Origin: Struthio camelus
Lineage: Eukaryota; Chordata; Aves; Struthioniformes; Struthionidae
DNA: 64,000 nt
Assembly (NCBI RefSeq): GCF_040807025.1
Contig: NC_090981.1
Location: 66,349,645 to 66,413,644 of the forward strand
Direction: 5' to 3'
A program made the translations under genes and the position numbers. Positions 1 to 9,600 of this stretch are shown piece by piece (within the stretch, counting starts at the first letter, position 1; each line of letters starts with the position of its first letter). Under the pieces are notes generated by a model. It was not told the origin of the DNA. It saw nothing but the letters and a program-made list of their open reading frames with translations, and made no database searches.

Positions 1-666
1 TCCTGACACTCAATTACAAGCAACAGGCATGCAGAGCTGGGTTTTTTTTAAAAAAAAAAAAAAAAGGGGGGGGGGGATGCTTTTCTATCCCCGTCCCTAA
101 TTTTCCCAACCTGGCACGGCAGGATTAGACTCACTTAAAACACAAGATTTCTCCGAACCACGTTTGTCAAGTCTCATTTGGCTCCTTAGCCATTAAAAAA
201 GTTACTTTCCCAAGCGACTCTGCTGCACCGGTTTCCTAAGCTAAATTCCTTAAAATTCACAGGCAGGCTGAGGAGCGAGCATTTACAGCCTCGGAGTATA
301 ACCCACGCCGGCCGAAGCTGGTCACCAGAAAGCACCAGCCACATCCCCGGACTTGCAATTTCTGTTCGCAGCCACCCCGGCTTCTCGAGCGACCGGGCTG
401 CACACGCGAGCGGCCAAGGCCTAGGCTGCCATTGCAAATCCCTCCTAGCGTTTCCTGCCCTCGTTTCTAAAAATCCGAGTTTGTGCAGAGGATTTCTTAA
501 AAACGAACCACACGTTAATTCTTCCGGGGGTATCGGGGGGGCACAGGCAGCCCAAAAGCGAAACGCACCAGCGTAACAAAGGCAGGCCACATCTCCCCTG
601 AGAAAGGGGGCTGCTTTCCCTTTTTATCTGAAGACAGCAGGCTGCAATTTAAAAAGGTCTACTCAC
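1..666 (-). other. SMAD7: SMAD7 intron 2 (5' part only)
   Basis: This stretch lies downstream, in the SMAD7 sense direction, of the exon 2 splice donor (GTGAGTA read on the minus strand from position 666). It shows no further SMAD7 exon; the residues that follow the exon 2 peptide in the family are not encoded here. It contains a homopolymer block (A-run followed by G-run, about 50-76) and is otherwise unremarkable. A 134-codon open frame at 186-590 has no recognisable domain and I regard it as chance. Confidence 0.8.
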
Positions 667-720
667 CGGTTGGTTTGAGAAAATCCATCGGATATCTGGA
701 GTAGGGTGGAGGGGGAGACT
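667..720 (-). CDS. SMAD7: SMAD7 exon 2 (PY-motif exon)
   Basis: A 54-nt exon with clear splice sites. On the minus strand a pyrimidine-rich acceptor ends in CCAG at 721, and the donor GTGAGTA starts at 666. It completes a split Glu codon from exon 1 (G|AG) and encodes SPPPPYSRYPMDFLKPT, ending in phase 1 with G. This is the linker segment of SMAD7 just after the MH1 domain. PPPPY is the PY motif which, in established SMAD7 biology, binds the WW domains of SMURF1/2 and NEDD4-type ubiquitin ligases and so brings them to the TGF-beta receptor. By my count the motif is residues 175-179 of the predicted protein, about 32 positions earlier than in human, because the N-terminal Gly/Ala-rich segment is shorter. 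It is too short to be found as a free-standing open frame; identity rests on the peptide and the matching phases. Confidence 0.95.
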
Positions 721-1459
721 CTGGAATCAGAAAAGTACAGAGAAAATAAAGGCAGAGCCATGAGAAAGAAGGAGGAAAAAAAAAAAAAAAAAGAAAAGAT
801 AGGAACTTATGATAACAGTGGCATTCTTTTAGCCAAACTGTTTGTCTTAGCTCTGGGGGTTGGAGGCAGGGCAGCGAGGCGGTGATTGCCTTGATATTTA
901 GCTGTCAGATAAACAAAAGGGGCCGTCTGGCGCCAGTCTCCCTGCTATCTGCCGCTCGGGCTGTCTGCGCGGGGCCTCCTTGGCTCGCCGGAGCCGCGGC
1001 CGCGCCGGGGCCGCCCGCCCGCGCCAGGCGGCCCCTAATCCCCCCGGCCCCGCGCCGCCCTCCCTCTCCCCCTCCCTCCCTCCTCCCCCCCCCCCCCGCT
1101 CTCCCCCGGCCCCGGAAAAATAAAATCACATAAAATAAGAAAATGACGTGAAATGAAATGAAAGTGGTCTCAAATAAAGAAAACGACAACGGGATAAACA
1201 AAACGGCATCAGATAACAGAATGACATGAAATAAAGACAACAAACGCAACAAAATAAATAAATACAATAAAATAAATAAAATAAGTGAAATAAATACAAT
1301 AAAATAAATAAATGAAATAAATACAATAAAGTAAATAAAATAAATAAAATACGGCACCAACTTTTTTTTTTTTTTTTTTGGCATGCGGGCTGGGAAAAGT
1401 TGCGGGGAAAGGCGCCCCCCCCCCCTCCCCTCGCCGGCGCCGCCGCTCCGCGCGCGTAC
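721..1459 (-). other. SMAD7: SMAD7 intron 1
   Basis: A 739-nt phase-1 intron bounded by GTACGC at 1459 and CCAG at 721 on the minus strand. It begins in the CpG island and holds an AT-rich simple-repeat block (1117-1362) and a T-run (1361-1379). Open frames read through it on the minus strand are continuations of exon 1 past the donor and are not real coding sequence. Confidence 0.9.
1117..1362. repeat. Degenerate (AAATA)n simple repeat
   Basis: About 245 bp of imperfect AAATA/AAATAC units on the plus strand, purest from about 1246 to 1350 and more diverged towards 1120-1245, where ATGACATGAAAT-like units recur. It sits inside SMAD7 intron 1 and reads as TTTATTTA on the sense strand. A run of T follows at 1361-1379. 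It creates meaningless Phe/Leu/Ile-rich open frames. Confidence 0.85.
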
Positions 1460-1976
1460 CTAGCTCGCAGAGCCGGCTGAGGTGGTGCGGGTTGCAGCAG
1501 ACGAGCTCGGGGTGCGCCTTGCCATAGGACTCGCAGCCGCAGAGGCGCTTGACTTCGGCGCAGTGGCGCAGGTCGGGCCAGCGGAACACCTTGCAGAGCA
1601 GCAGCGGCAGCGGGTACCAGTGCGCGCCCAGGCGCGCGTCGGCCGCCTTGGCGGGCAGCAGCAGGCAGGGCGTGCGCGCCCCGCCGCGCGACTCCACGGC
1701 GCGCAGCAGCCCCTCCAGCTGCCGCTCCTTGAGCCGCTTGAGCACGGCGTGGGTCAGCGCCTTCAGTTCCGCCTCCGCGCCCGCCGCCGCCGCCGCCGCC
1801 GCCCGCCCGCCGCGGCTCGCCTTGCCCGGGCAGCACCCGCGCCCCGCTCCGCACACATGCGCCCGGGCCTCGGCCGCCGCCGCGCCGCCGCCGGGCTCGC
1901 CCGCCTCCTCCTCGCCGCCGGGAGCGCGGCTCCGCCAGAGCCGCCGGACGAGCACCGACCGTTTGGTCCTGAACAT
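1460..1976 (-). CDS. SMAD7: SMAD7 exon 1, inhibitory SMAD, N-terminus and MH1 domain
   Basis: The first coding exon of the inhibitory SMAD that binds activated TGF-beta/BMP type I receptors, recruits ubiquitin ligases and blocks R-SMAD phosphorylation. It encodes 172 complete codons plus one base (GAG CTA G|GTACGC donor at 1459). The start ATG at 1976-1974 is supported by the I-SMAD signature MFRTKRSVLVRRLWRSRAPG. A Gly/Ala/Glu-rich low-complexity region (about residues 20-70) precedes a divergent MH1 domain (about 70-172) with KALTHAVLKRLKERQLE, LLLCKVFRWPDLRH, VKRLCGCESYGK and VCCNPHHLSRLCEL. By alignment to receptor SMADs, the zinc ligands would be Cys104, Cys146, Cys160 and His165. The low-complexity part is about 32 residues shorter than in human SMAD7. 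SMAD6 is excluded by RTKRS, VKRLCGCESYGK and the exon 2 peptide. The base before the start gives a weak Kozak context (C at -3). The MH2 domain is encoded off the left edge. Confidence 0.96.
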
Positions 1977-2554
1977 GCGGGACGAGAGGAAGGGCCCCCG
2001 GCTACAAAACGGGCATGCCGTCCGCCACTCATGAAGGAGCCGGGAGCCGAGGCGCGGCGGCGGCGGGGGGCAGCGGCAGGCGGCGGGGCCGAGGCGGGCT
2101 GTGGCATGCGCCAGTCTCCGCGCTGGGGGGCTGCGGGGGGCCCGCCGCCTGCTGCGGGGGGCGGGGGGCGGCCGCGCCGGCCCGCGCCTCTGCCCGCTGC
2201 GGGGGGGGGGGGAAGGAAGGGAGGGGGGGAGGTTGGGGGGAGGGGAAGGAAAAATAAAAAAAAAATAATTAAAAAAAAAATTAGTTGAGATGGGGAGCCG
2301 ATGCTCCGCGCTAAAAAAAAAAAATTGTTTTTTTTTTTCTTTTAAAAAGCCTCTACAGCGCGGGTCTGCCGCACATCGCGCTGGGGGAAGCGGGCTGAGC
2401 TGCCCCTGCGCGGCCGCGCAGCGCGGCTACAGCCCGCGGGCCCGGCGGCCGCCAGAGACCCTCGGCCTCGGCGGGGCCGCAGCTCCCATCAACCCGCCGG
2501 GCTCCGGGAGGGGGGGCGCAGGGGGGCAGCGGGGCTGAGGCGGCGCGGGGTAGA

Positions 2555-2640
2555 ATTATTAAAAAAAAAAAAAAACCCAAAAAAACCAAAAAAAAGCCAA
2601 AACGATGTATATCAAAAAAACAAAAAAACACCAACCCTAA
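2555..2640. repeat. A-rich low-complexity tract in SMAD7 5' flank
   Basis: Runs of A interrupted by CCC, CC, GCC and C on the plus strand (T-rich on the SMAD7 sense strand). Similar A/T homopolymer runs are at 2250-2345. No gene. Confidence 0.8.
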
Positions 2641-2784
2641 GATGTGGACGCTGGAAGCAATTTAAGCATCTGTCGCAAAAGAGAAGAACAAGCGCATCCA
2701 GAGTGTTGTATCCCTTTTTAAAGCGCAGGTCGTCCTGATGTGGGGTTTGGGTGTTTTCCTCCTTCTTCCCGAAGATTTTAATCC

Positions 2785-2820
2785 ACGCGCACACACACCC
2801 GCGCGCGCGCGCGCGCACGC
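2785..2820. repeat. Alternating CA/CG dinucleotide tract (Z-DNA-prone)
   Basis: A (CA)n run followed by an uninterrupted (GC)n run at about 2800-2816. Alternating pyrimidine-purine sequence of this type is the classic Z-DNA-forming composition. It lies about 0.8 kb upstream of the SMAD7 start codon, inside the CpG island. Confidence 0.8.
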
Positions 2821-3119
2821 CAAATCTTGATCCGGCTGCTACGAAAAGAAAGAAAGAAAAAAAAAAAATTTCCCCAGTGAGGCCGTGTCCCTCCTTCCCG
2901 AGCAGCGTGCTCCCTGCGGGGGAGAGCCGGGCGCCGCGGCGCTGCCCGCCCCCCGCGCCGCTCCGCGCCGCTCCGCGCCGGGGCGCGGGCACGGCGGGGC
3001 CGCTGTCACCCCTCTCCCGGGGCCGCCGCCTCCTCTCCCGGCCGCAGCTCCGCGCCGGTGCTTACATGGGCGCGGGGGCACCCGCCGGCGACCCTCTCCG
3101 TGCTGCCGGGGCGTCTGGG

Positions 3120-3235
3120 CTTTTTTTTTTTTTTTTCCTCCTCTCTCCTCCTTCCTTCCTTCCTTCCCCTCCTCCTCCTCCTCCTTCTTCTTTTTTCTTT
3201 TTTTTCTTCTTCCTTTTTTTTTTTTTCTTCCCTCC
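3120..3235. repeat. 116-nt uninterrupted polypyrimidine tract
   Basis: From 3120 to 3235 every plus-strand base is C or T (T16, then CCTCCT, CTTC and T-rich blocks); the first purine is G at 3236. The SMAD7 sense strand is therefore pure A/G. Mirror-like subsegments (TTCC repeats, CCT repeats) make it a candidate triplex (H-DNA) site. It lies between the SMAD-binding site at 3490 and the start codon. Confidence 0.9.
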
Positions 3236-3478
3236 GCTCGATGCAAACAGGCGCCCCCCCCGCACCAGCGCCTCCGTCTTCCCTGGCTGCGGGGAGCCCC
3301 GGCGGCGCGGAGCCGGGCGCGGCGGTGGAGGCGGAGGCGGCGGCGGCGGCGGCGCGGAGCCGGCAGCGGCGGTGCCTGCGCGCTCGGCCGCGCCCGCCGC
3401 CCGCCTCCCGCTCCCCCCGCGGCGGCTCGCAGTGCGCAGCGGCGCGGCCCCGGCGCGGCCCGGCCCGGCCCCGGCCCC

Positions 3479-3486
3479 GTCACGTG
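3479..3486. promoter_or_regulatory. E-box GTCACGTG (TFE3/USF type) in SMAD7 promoter
   Basis: GTCACGTG, with the palindromic core CACGTG at 3481-3486, only 3 bp from the adjacent SMAD palindrome. Cooperation of TFE3 at an E-box with SMAD3 at the neighbouring site is established for the mammalian SMAD7 promoter; that it works the same way here is inferred from conserved arrangement. Confidence 0.8.
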
Positions 3487-3489
3487 GGC

Positions 3490-3497
3490 GTCTAGAC
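3490..3497. promoter_or_regulatory. Palindromic SMAD-binding element GTCTAGAC
   Basis: A perfect GTCTAGAC palindrome about 1.5 kb upstream of the SMAD7 ATG. This exact element is the known SMAD3/SMAD4-binding site through which TGF-beta induces SMAD7 as negative feedback. The neighbouring E-box supports orthology with the mammalian element. Confidence 0.85.
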
Positions 3498-3514
3498 ACC
3501 GTGTCGCTCCGGGG

Positions 3515-3565
3515 AAAAAAAAAAAAAAAAAAGAATTATATATTTATATATATATATATTTATCT
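3515..3565. repeat. A18 run followed by (TA)n tract
   Basis: An 18-base A-run at 3515-3532 followed by TATATTTATATATAT-type sequence to about 3562. It lies just upstream of the SMAD site in the SMAD7 orientation, an abrupt AT-rich gap in the CpG island. It could keep nucleosomes off the promoter, which is inference. Confidence 0.75.
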
Positions 3566-3883
3566 CTAACCGCCTTGCGCAAGCGGCGGCTCGGGTTGCC
3601 GGGATGCGCGGGCAGCACCCGGGGGTGCTCCAGCTCTTCCCTCCTCCACTCCCACCCCGGGCGTGCTGCGCGGGTGCGGAGCGGCTCGGACACCCCTCGG
3701 CAGCTGCTCTGCCCTCTCAACCTCCCCCCCGCGGGGGGCAGAGGGAGCCCCAAAAGCCTGGGGGTGCCCGAGGCGCTGCAGCCCGCTGTAAATACTGGAG
3801 TGAAATAGTAAAACCGAGCCAGGCTAAAACAAAACACAAAAAAGGATTGTGGGCATCGAAAGAGGGCATGGCGTGAGAAGCAA

Positions 3884-4235
3884 TAATGCTAATAATACTT
3901 TGCGCTTTTACAGCACCTGTTGCCAGAGGAAGGGAAAGTATTTCCATGGTAGGTAAGTATATCCCAGTTCTTACAAAATGAGGAGCAGGAATTAAGAGTC
4001 CGGAGTTCTTCTCCTATTGTTGTCACTACCACTAGCGATAATAATTTCTGGCACCAAGAGTACTTCACAGACTCCCCCATTTTAATTCCGCCTGCCAGAA
4101 CCTGCACAGGACGGGGAAACTGAGACACCAAGAGGCTGTGCAGCTCACACAAGCCTACCGCGGTCTGCGGGAGAGCTGGGGACTCAAACCGGGCTCGGTA
4201 GTGCCAGGGTCTGTACGGCGGCAGAAGTCCCCTAG
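3884..4235 (-). repeat. MIR-like tRNA-derived SINE (decayed)
   Basis: Plus-strand text follows the reverse complement of the MIR/amniote tRNA-SINE pattern. It has the CTAATAATACTTTGCGCTTT end, then GGGGAAACTGAGACACCAAG, a GCAGCTCACACAAG-like segment and GAGCTGGGGACTCAAACC, which corresponds to the tRNA B-box head. Divergence is high and the middle is expanded, so limits are approximate. Confidence 0.65.
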
Positions 4236-4284
4236 GGTCCCCATCCTTACCCAGCTGAGTAGCTCCCTTCCCATATAATAAGTG

Positions 4285-4378
4285 CCGGCAGGACAAGTTG
4301 CTTAAGGTCGCACAGTAAAGTCAGTGACCGCCTGGGAAATGGAGCCCAAGACTCTTAACTCATGGCTGCTCTAAGCGA
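4285..4378 (-). repeat. MIR-like SINE fragment
   Basis: A second MIR-like piece in the same orientation: CAAGTTGCTTAAGGTCGCAC, then a GGAGCCCAAGACTCTTAACT segment resembling the tRNA-derived head. Immediately adjacent to the previous copy, so the two could be one element with an insertion. The spacer from here to 5.5 kb shows nothing recognisable. Confidence 0.55.
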
Positions 4379-5499
4379 ATCCAATTCTAAAACGTTTGCG
4401 CTGAACTAAACAAGACAGCAGACGTAAAACACAGGGGACGCAACGCTTATTATTCCAGCGCGGTTCGGAGCTGTACACGCTGCACACACAAGGTGTATTC
4501 CCGGGACTGCCTTTCTCGGATGCCTCCCTTCGGTGCACACAGCAGAGACAGGGTTAGCGCCCAGTCTTGCAAATATCCGCGTGAGAAGGCCCGTGAGACG
4601 GGCCTGGAACCTTTATTTGCACAATCTGGATCTAAATTAGTTAGAAGGGGGATCGATTTGGGGGAAAGCTTAATGAAACTCTGCCAGCCCAGGCACAAAA
4701 TCTGCACAAAGTCACAGAAGGGAAAGAGCATTACTTGCTGGCACCTAAGAGAAGAATTTAGTAAGGCTGGCTACTAAACAGGAGCCTGAGGCAGGTGACG
4801 GGCTCCTAATTTCATCCCTAAATTGGCTTTCAAATCAATTAGTAGGCACAAGCGTAAGCTGCCTGCTAAGCGGCCCATCATATTCTGCAGCTTGCCATGA
4901 TGCAATTGCGTGGTAACCAACACGGCAGCACCTGGACCTTGAGGAGACGAAGGGTGATGTCCAGGCACAACAGACAGGGTAGCACCCGAGTTTGGGGATG
5001 TTTTGGGTAGTTTGGGGTGTAATTTATGCCGAGGTAAAAGAATAAAGCCTTAGAAGCTCGAAAAAGGGAGAATTGATAGCGTCCTTAATTTAACATCTTG
5101 TTCGCAAGCCTGCAGAGTGACCCAGCTCATTGAGACCGATTTCCTCATTTCCGTACAGGAATGAACCGACCTTCAAAACCCTTTTCCACCGTGATGCATA
5201 TGGTTACTTGAAAAAAAGGAGTTCATTCTGATTCCTGCATCTGCTGTTGCAAGGCAGTTAAACCCCGGACATGCCCATTAATATGTGCATTATACTTTTT
5301 TAATTTTAGAAGTTTCCCAAACTGTATACAAATTATAAATTCTATTAACTCTTTTAGGGCTTTTTTCCACTTGCTTTGCAATGACCTGGTGACTGTGATT
5401 ATTTTTTTTTTAATCATACACAGGCTACAGAGTCGCAAAAGGCGTAACGTGCCATATGCTATGAAGGGACAGAAAGCGGGAATGGGGTCCAGGAGTTAA

Positions 5500-5700
5500 A
5501 GATGTTTTTTGTCCCTGCCACAGATTGCCTCTGGGCCCTTGGGCCCGTCCCTTTCCCACTAGCTTCCGTAGGGACCTCTGGGCTTTGGCTCCTCTGGTTC
5601 CCCCTCTGTAAAGCTGGGCCAGCAGCACTTGCCTTTCTTTGTAAAGTACCTTGATCTCTGCAGGTGAAAAATTACAACAGAAGTGCTAAATATTAAATAA
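5500..5700 (+). repeat. MIR-like SINE, sense on plus strand
   Basis: Follows the MIR sense pattern: a CCCTTTCCCACTAGCTTC segment, GGTTCCCCCTCTGTAAAGC (counterpart of the usual CAGTTTCCCCATCTGTAAAA), CAGCACTTGCCTTTCTTTG, TAAAGTACCTTGATCTCTGC and AAGTGCTAAATATTA at the 3' end. Confidence 0.65.
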
Positions 5701-5841
5701 CCGATAAAGAACAACTTTTTAATTAAGCCTCTAAAGCTTGGTCAAACAGACCGCATGGAAAATACAAAAATAAGCATAACGAAGCAGATAAAAACATGCA
5801 TGTATGCTACCAGATTTGGGGAGCGCTTTGAAAGGCCGGTG

Positions 5842-5922
5842 GAAACCACCGTGGATGCTGACGTAACTTGTGGTTGCTCATTGGCAGACAAACGTGAGTC
5901 AGACACCCTTGCAGCTGGAATG
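5842..5922. promoter_or_regulatory. Candidate enhancer core: RUNX/ATF/AP-1/TEAD/SMAD sites
   Basis: Within 80 bp, about 3.9 kb upstream of the SMAD7 ATG, are AAACCACC (RUNX, about 5843-5850), TGACGTAA (ATF/CREB, 5859-5866), TGTGGTT (RUNX, 5869-5874), ATTGG (5880-5884), TGAGTCA (consensus AP-1, 5895-5901), AGAC (SMAD half site, 5901-5904), CAGCTG (E-box, 5912-5917) and GGAATG (TEAD, 5917-5922). The matches are direct readings; enhancer function is inferred from the density. Confidence 0.4.
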
Positions 5923-6327
5923 GGCGAGTGGGAAACCTGTAGCAAAATGCGAGAGGATTGCTGCTGAACAGAGCCGTGCGCTCTTGCTGAATTTAGTGGG
6001 AATTTAGTCCGCACCAGGCGAAGCTCGCTTCTCAGGTGCCTCTTTGCAGGCCTCCTAAGCAGGCCTTGTGTTCGACCGAAATGATGTCGGCCTTGCCGTC
6101 AAGCCTGCCTGTAAGCCAGCCGCGATTTACGCTGCCTTCCCCTGCTCCTTCTGAAGAGAAGGAATACAACCTGTTTGTAAATGAAGTATATCCTTCATCC
6201 GAAAGGCAGACAGCTACCTTAGGTATCGCATGCAAAACCTCACCGAGCCCAAACTCCAGCTTTCCAGACATCATTCTCATGGAGGCTTCTAGGGACCTTT
6301 CCGTCACCCAGCTGTCTTTGAAGAGCT

Positions 6328-6600
6328 AAAGGTGAACGATAAACCCGAGTTCATTTGCATTGCAATTCAGCCTTTGACAGACAGTTGGAGCCAAGGCACT
6401 GTTAACCTAATTGTTTTGCTAACAGCACCAGGGTGTGAGACGCACCAAAGGCACTTACACAAAAGGATAAAACCGGGCTTGGAAAAAGCCTTTTCCTGAC
6501 ATCATTACCAGGCGCAAACAAACAGAGATGATCCCTCTTCATACACTTTCTAGGCCCGGGTCAATAACAAACACACTTTGCTCTTTTGGGGAAATGTCTC
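6328..6600. promoter_or_regulatory. Candidate conserved non-coding element with POU and C/EBP sites
   Basis: Unique-sequence DNA with a perfect octamer ATTTGCAT (6353-6360) overlapping the C/EBP-type palindrome ATTGCAAT (6359-6366), a TTTGACAGACAG segment (TALE/SMAD-like) and GCAAACAAACA (forkhead-like, about 6513). No repeat or coding signature. Conservation cannot be judged from one sequence; the call rests on site density only. From 6.6 to 12.4 kb I see no gene and only the isolated SMAD palindrome at 10009. Confidence 0.3.
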
Positions 6601-9600
6601 TCTCTCTGACAGTTGTGAAAAACCACTCATGGGAGGTCAGAAAGAGCAAACCTGTCTGAAGAGAGGATAGGGGCAGGGTTTGGAGATTTCAGGCACTCTA
6701 CCACGCTTCTACGCAGATTAGTAGTAGCTAAAGTTGCATCCCTACTTCTATATTTATACATTGTTTTCAGAGGGGTCAAGCAAGGCTCCAAGTCAGTGGG
6801 CTAAGATGCCGTTTTGGCATGACCTGTGCACTCCTTCCGCTCCAGCAGTTCACATCTCCATAGCAAATTCAGATGCCAGACCTCGTGTCTTCTCCAAGCC
6901 GCCTTCTGGTCTCCTCCACAACAGGTAAAATAAAAGGGAGGTACAGTCCTCACCCATCCTGGCTTTCCCTCTCTGGGAATATGACCATTTCAATGCTGAT
7001 GCTTCTGGTTGCTGTCAGCCCTTCCAAAGCTGTGCCTGCTGGAAATAAATTCACCACAGGTGGTTACCAAAGATGAGAAAAATGAGAAAGATCTCATAAG
7101 CTGGCTCCTCGCAGGAGGAAGGCCTCCGTTCTCCAGACAGCTCTTGGCCCTGCCTTAAACACCAGGCAGTTTCCCTACCTGAACACCATTAGCCCATATA
7201 AAGGAAATTATAGCAGCATCATCTCTCCCAACGTCTAGCTCAACAGTGTAAGAACTGGCTGTTTTGACCATACAAGCCTTCGTGCCGGTGTGGCACTGTA
7301 CTCCAAAGAGGAACAGAAATGGTGTGGAGATCCGAACAGACCGAAAGAGGTCTCTGCCTAGGTAAAGCGTGGCAAAGGGAAGAGTGACCACGGGCAAGCA
7401 AGGGAGGGGTAACACCAACATGTTTGTTGCTACTCTGACCTTTGCTTTATCACCTGTGCTCTAAAATACTCAGAAGATAAAAGCAGGGAAACCAGTAGCA
7501 TGCTGATGATGGACGGTGAATCCCCCTCCGTTTCCATCAGCTGGGAAGCTGCCCCATGAAGTGACGGGGGGCAGGAGGAGGATCTCCTTATCTTCACGGT
7601 GTCCCTGGATGTCACTCTCTGACAGCCGTACAGGGACAACCTTTGCTTGCTAATCCACATTGCGTCCACAGTCTTGACACATGCGGTATTAGTCCACGTT
7701 ACACAGTCGGACCCCAAATAACCCGTGACAGTAGCACCACGGGGCCGCCAGGACCGTCGTTCAGCCCCGGGACGTCCAGCCAATCTCCTCCTGAGTGTCG
7801 TCGGGGGAATTTATGACAGTGATGTTTAGGGAGGTCAGAGGAGAGGGATTTAGGTCAGTCAGTCTGAGGGAGGGATGACACAGTGGCCGGGGATTTCGGC
7901 AGAAGCAGGATCACGGGAATAGCAGCCCAGCACCCAGCACTGTCGGAGGAGGGAGCAGGTAGCAGGAGGCAGTTTGGGAGCCACGGGTGAGCTGGAGGAG
8001 GCACCAGTCCATTGAAGGGAATGTGTAAAGAAGAGGATCAAAGGGTGGAGGCAGGCGTAATACTTTTCAGATAAAGGAAAGCCAGCAAATCCCATTTACA
8101 ACATACAAGGATGAGGAAGAGTCTGGCAGCTTTCTTCAACAGTCCAACCCCAAGGTGAATGCCTTTGGGATCTGCGTGTGCTCTGTGGAGCTCTTTAGGA
8201 CCTTACAGAGCAGGGGGTTCAATATTAATGTGAAATATTTATTCTTAGTGCACCATCTTGCCTGTAACTCCTACTTTCGCAATGTGGTACCTGGATTTCT
8301 GTGTTTCAGACCTCAGCATTAGTGAATAAATGTTTTCAGACTTGTCTTGGTGTGTAAGGCCTCAAAAAGGGATTTTCGTTTATATGGAAACAGAAGGCAA
8401 AGCAGGTTTGTCGGAATATTTTAAAGGTAAGCACATGTGGACAGCATAGCTGTGTCCTACTTCCAGGATTTTATTTGTAAATCAGAATCCTCTTATATTT
8501 CCAATAATTGCATTTGCCAAGTGCATGATCTACAATGTTTTCCTTTTAGTTAGCTATAGTATTTGACAAGCTTGGACCAGATAATGCTGTGTCTGTGAAG
8601 AGCTGTGGCTGACACGGGGCACATGGGGTGTTTTTGGTCACACTGCAAATCCCTCACCTGAGACCTCTGGAGTCCAGAGGAGAGATGACAGAAGGCAGCT
8701 ACTTTCTGTGTTCAACCACTGGTCCTGATTTACCTGTAGTACGTGTTTCTTGGCTCAGATTCCTCCCAAAACACCAATCCAAGCAAAAGGAGCAGGATAT
8801 CCCATGAGCAGATGGAATATGGATTGATCCACTGGAAAATACTGTATTAAACACTACATTGCAATGCCTGTGCCCAGAGGAGCTGGTGAAGGGTGAGGTG
8901 TCAGTGACTTAAAAATAGCATTTCGGTCATAACTCCATCAACCTAATCTCCTGATTTTTGGCGTGAAGTAAGCATCAAGCTTTCGGAGGATTTATCAGAT
9001 GCTGAAGTTGGTCTCCTTTAATGGCAGCAGCAAGGAAGGGTCGTGCTCTTCTTCGGGATCATCTTCTGGAGCTTGGACAGAAGGAGGATGATCAAATGCC
9101 AGGACCGCATAGATCAGTTTACAAGTGGGTGGAAGTTACAATTCCCTCATTAGAAACAAGCAAATCAAGCAAAAGCATTTTGGCAGGGAGAAACAGTTGG
9201 AAAGGGGATGGGAGAGTATCAGACAAAGCGAGAGGAAAATCTCCAGCTTCTGTATTTCCTATTGCTAGCAGGTATGGATATAATTTTGGAGTTCCTTCCT
9301 TTCTAATGTTGTAGGTCATAACCTTTACACCATTTATGTGTCTTTCTGTATTTATTGCAGAGACCTAGCCAGATGCACTGTGGAGCTAGTTTCTCTTCCT
9401 CAAACATTAGCCCTAAAGTGTCCACTGGTGGTGGGATACCAGCCCACGCTTCTTATGGTCTTTTCTTAGGGAAATTTCTCGCTGATGCTAATGGGAATTT
9501 TGTCCCATCAGAGACTGGGGCCAGTCTGGTCTAATAAGAAAATTCCTATGCTTGTGAAGGGTTGTTTGGGATCAGTTTTGCTCATACTGATCTACAGTTT

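Larger units (their letters stand above)
930..3800. promoter_or_regulatory. SMAD7: CpG island over SMAD7 exon 1, 5'UTR and promoter
   Basis: Very high G+C with abundant CpG from about 930 to 3800, broken by A/T homopolymer runs (2250-2345, 2555-2640, 3515-3560). It spans intron 1, exon 1 and about 1.8 kb upstream of the start codon. This is the expected promoter type for SMAD7. Many long open frames here are GC-rich artefacts with no domain. The transcription start cannot be read from the sequence; the conserved SMAD site at 3490 suggests it lies between about 2.0 and 3.45 kb. Confidence 0.85.

Noticed and set aside
905-1854. Long minus-strand open frames running through SMAD7 exon 1 and intron 1
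   Set aside because: They continue past the exon 1 donor into an AT-rich simple repeat, or are frame-shifted shadows of exon 1.
2015-3808. Large Arg/Pro/Ala/Gly-rich open frames on both strands, up to 307 codons
   Set aside because: They arise from the CpG island and homopolymer tracts, carry no domain and overlap each other in every frame.
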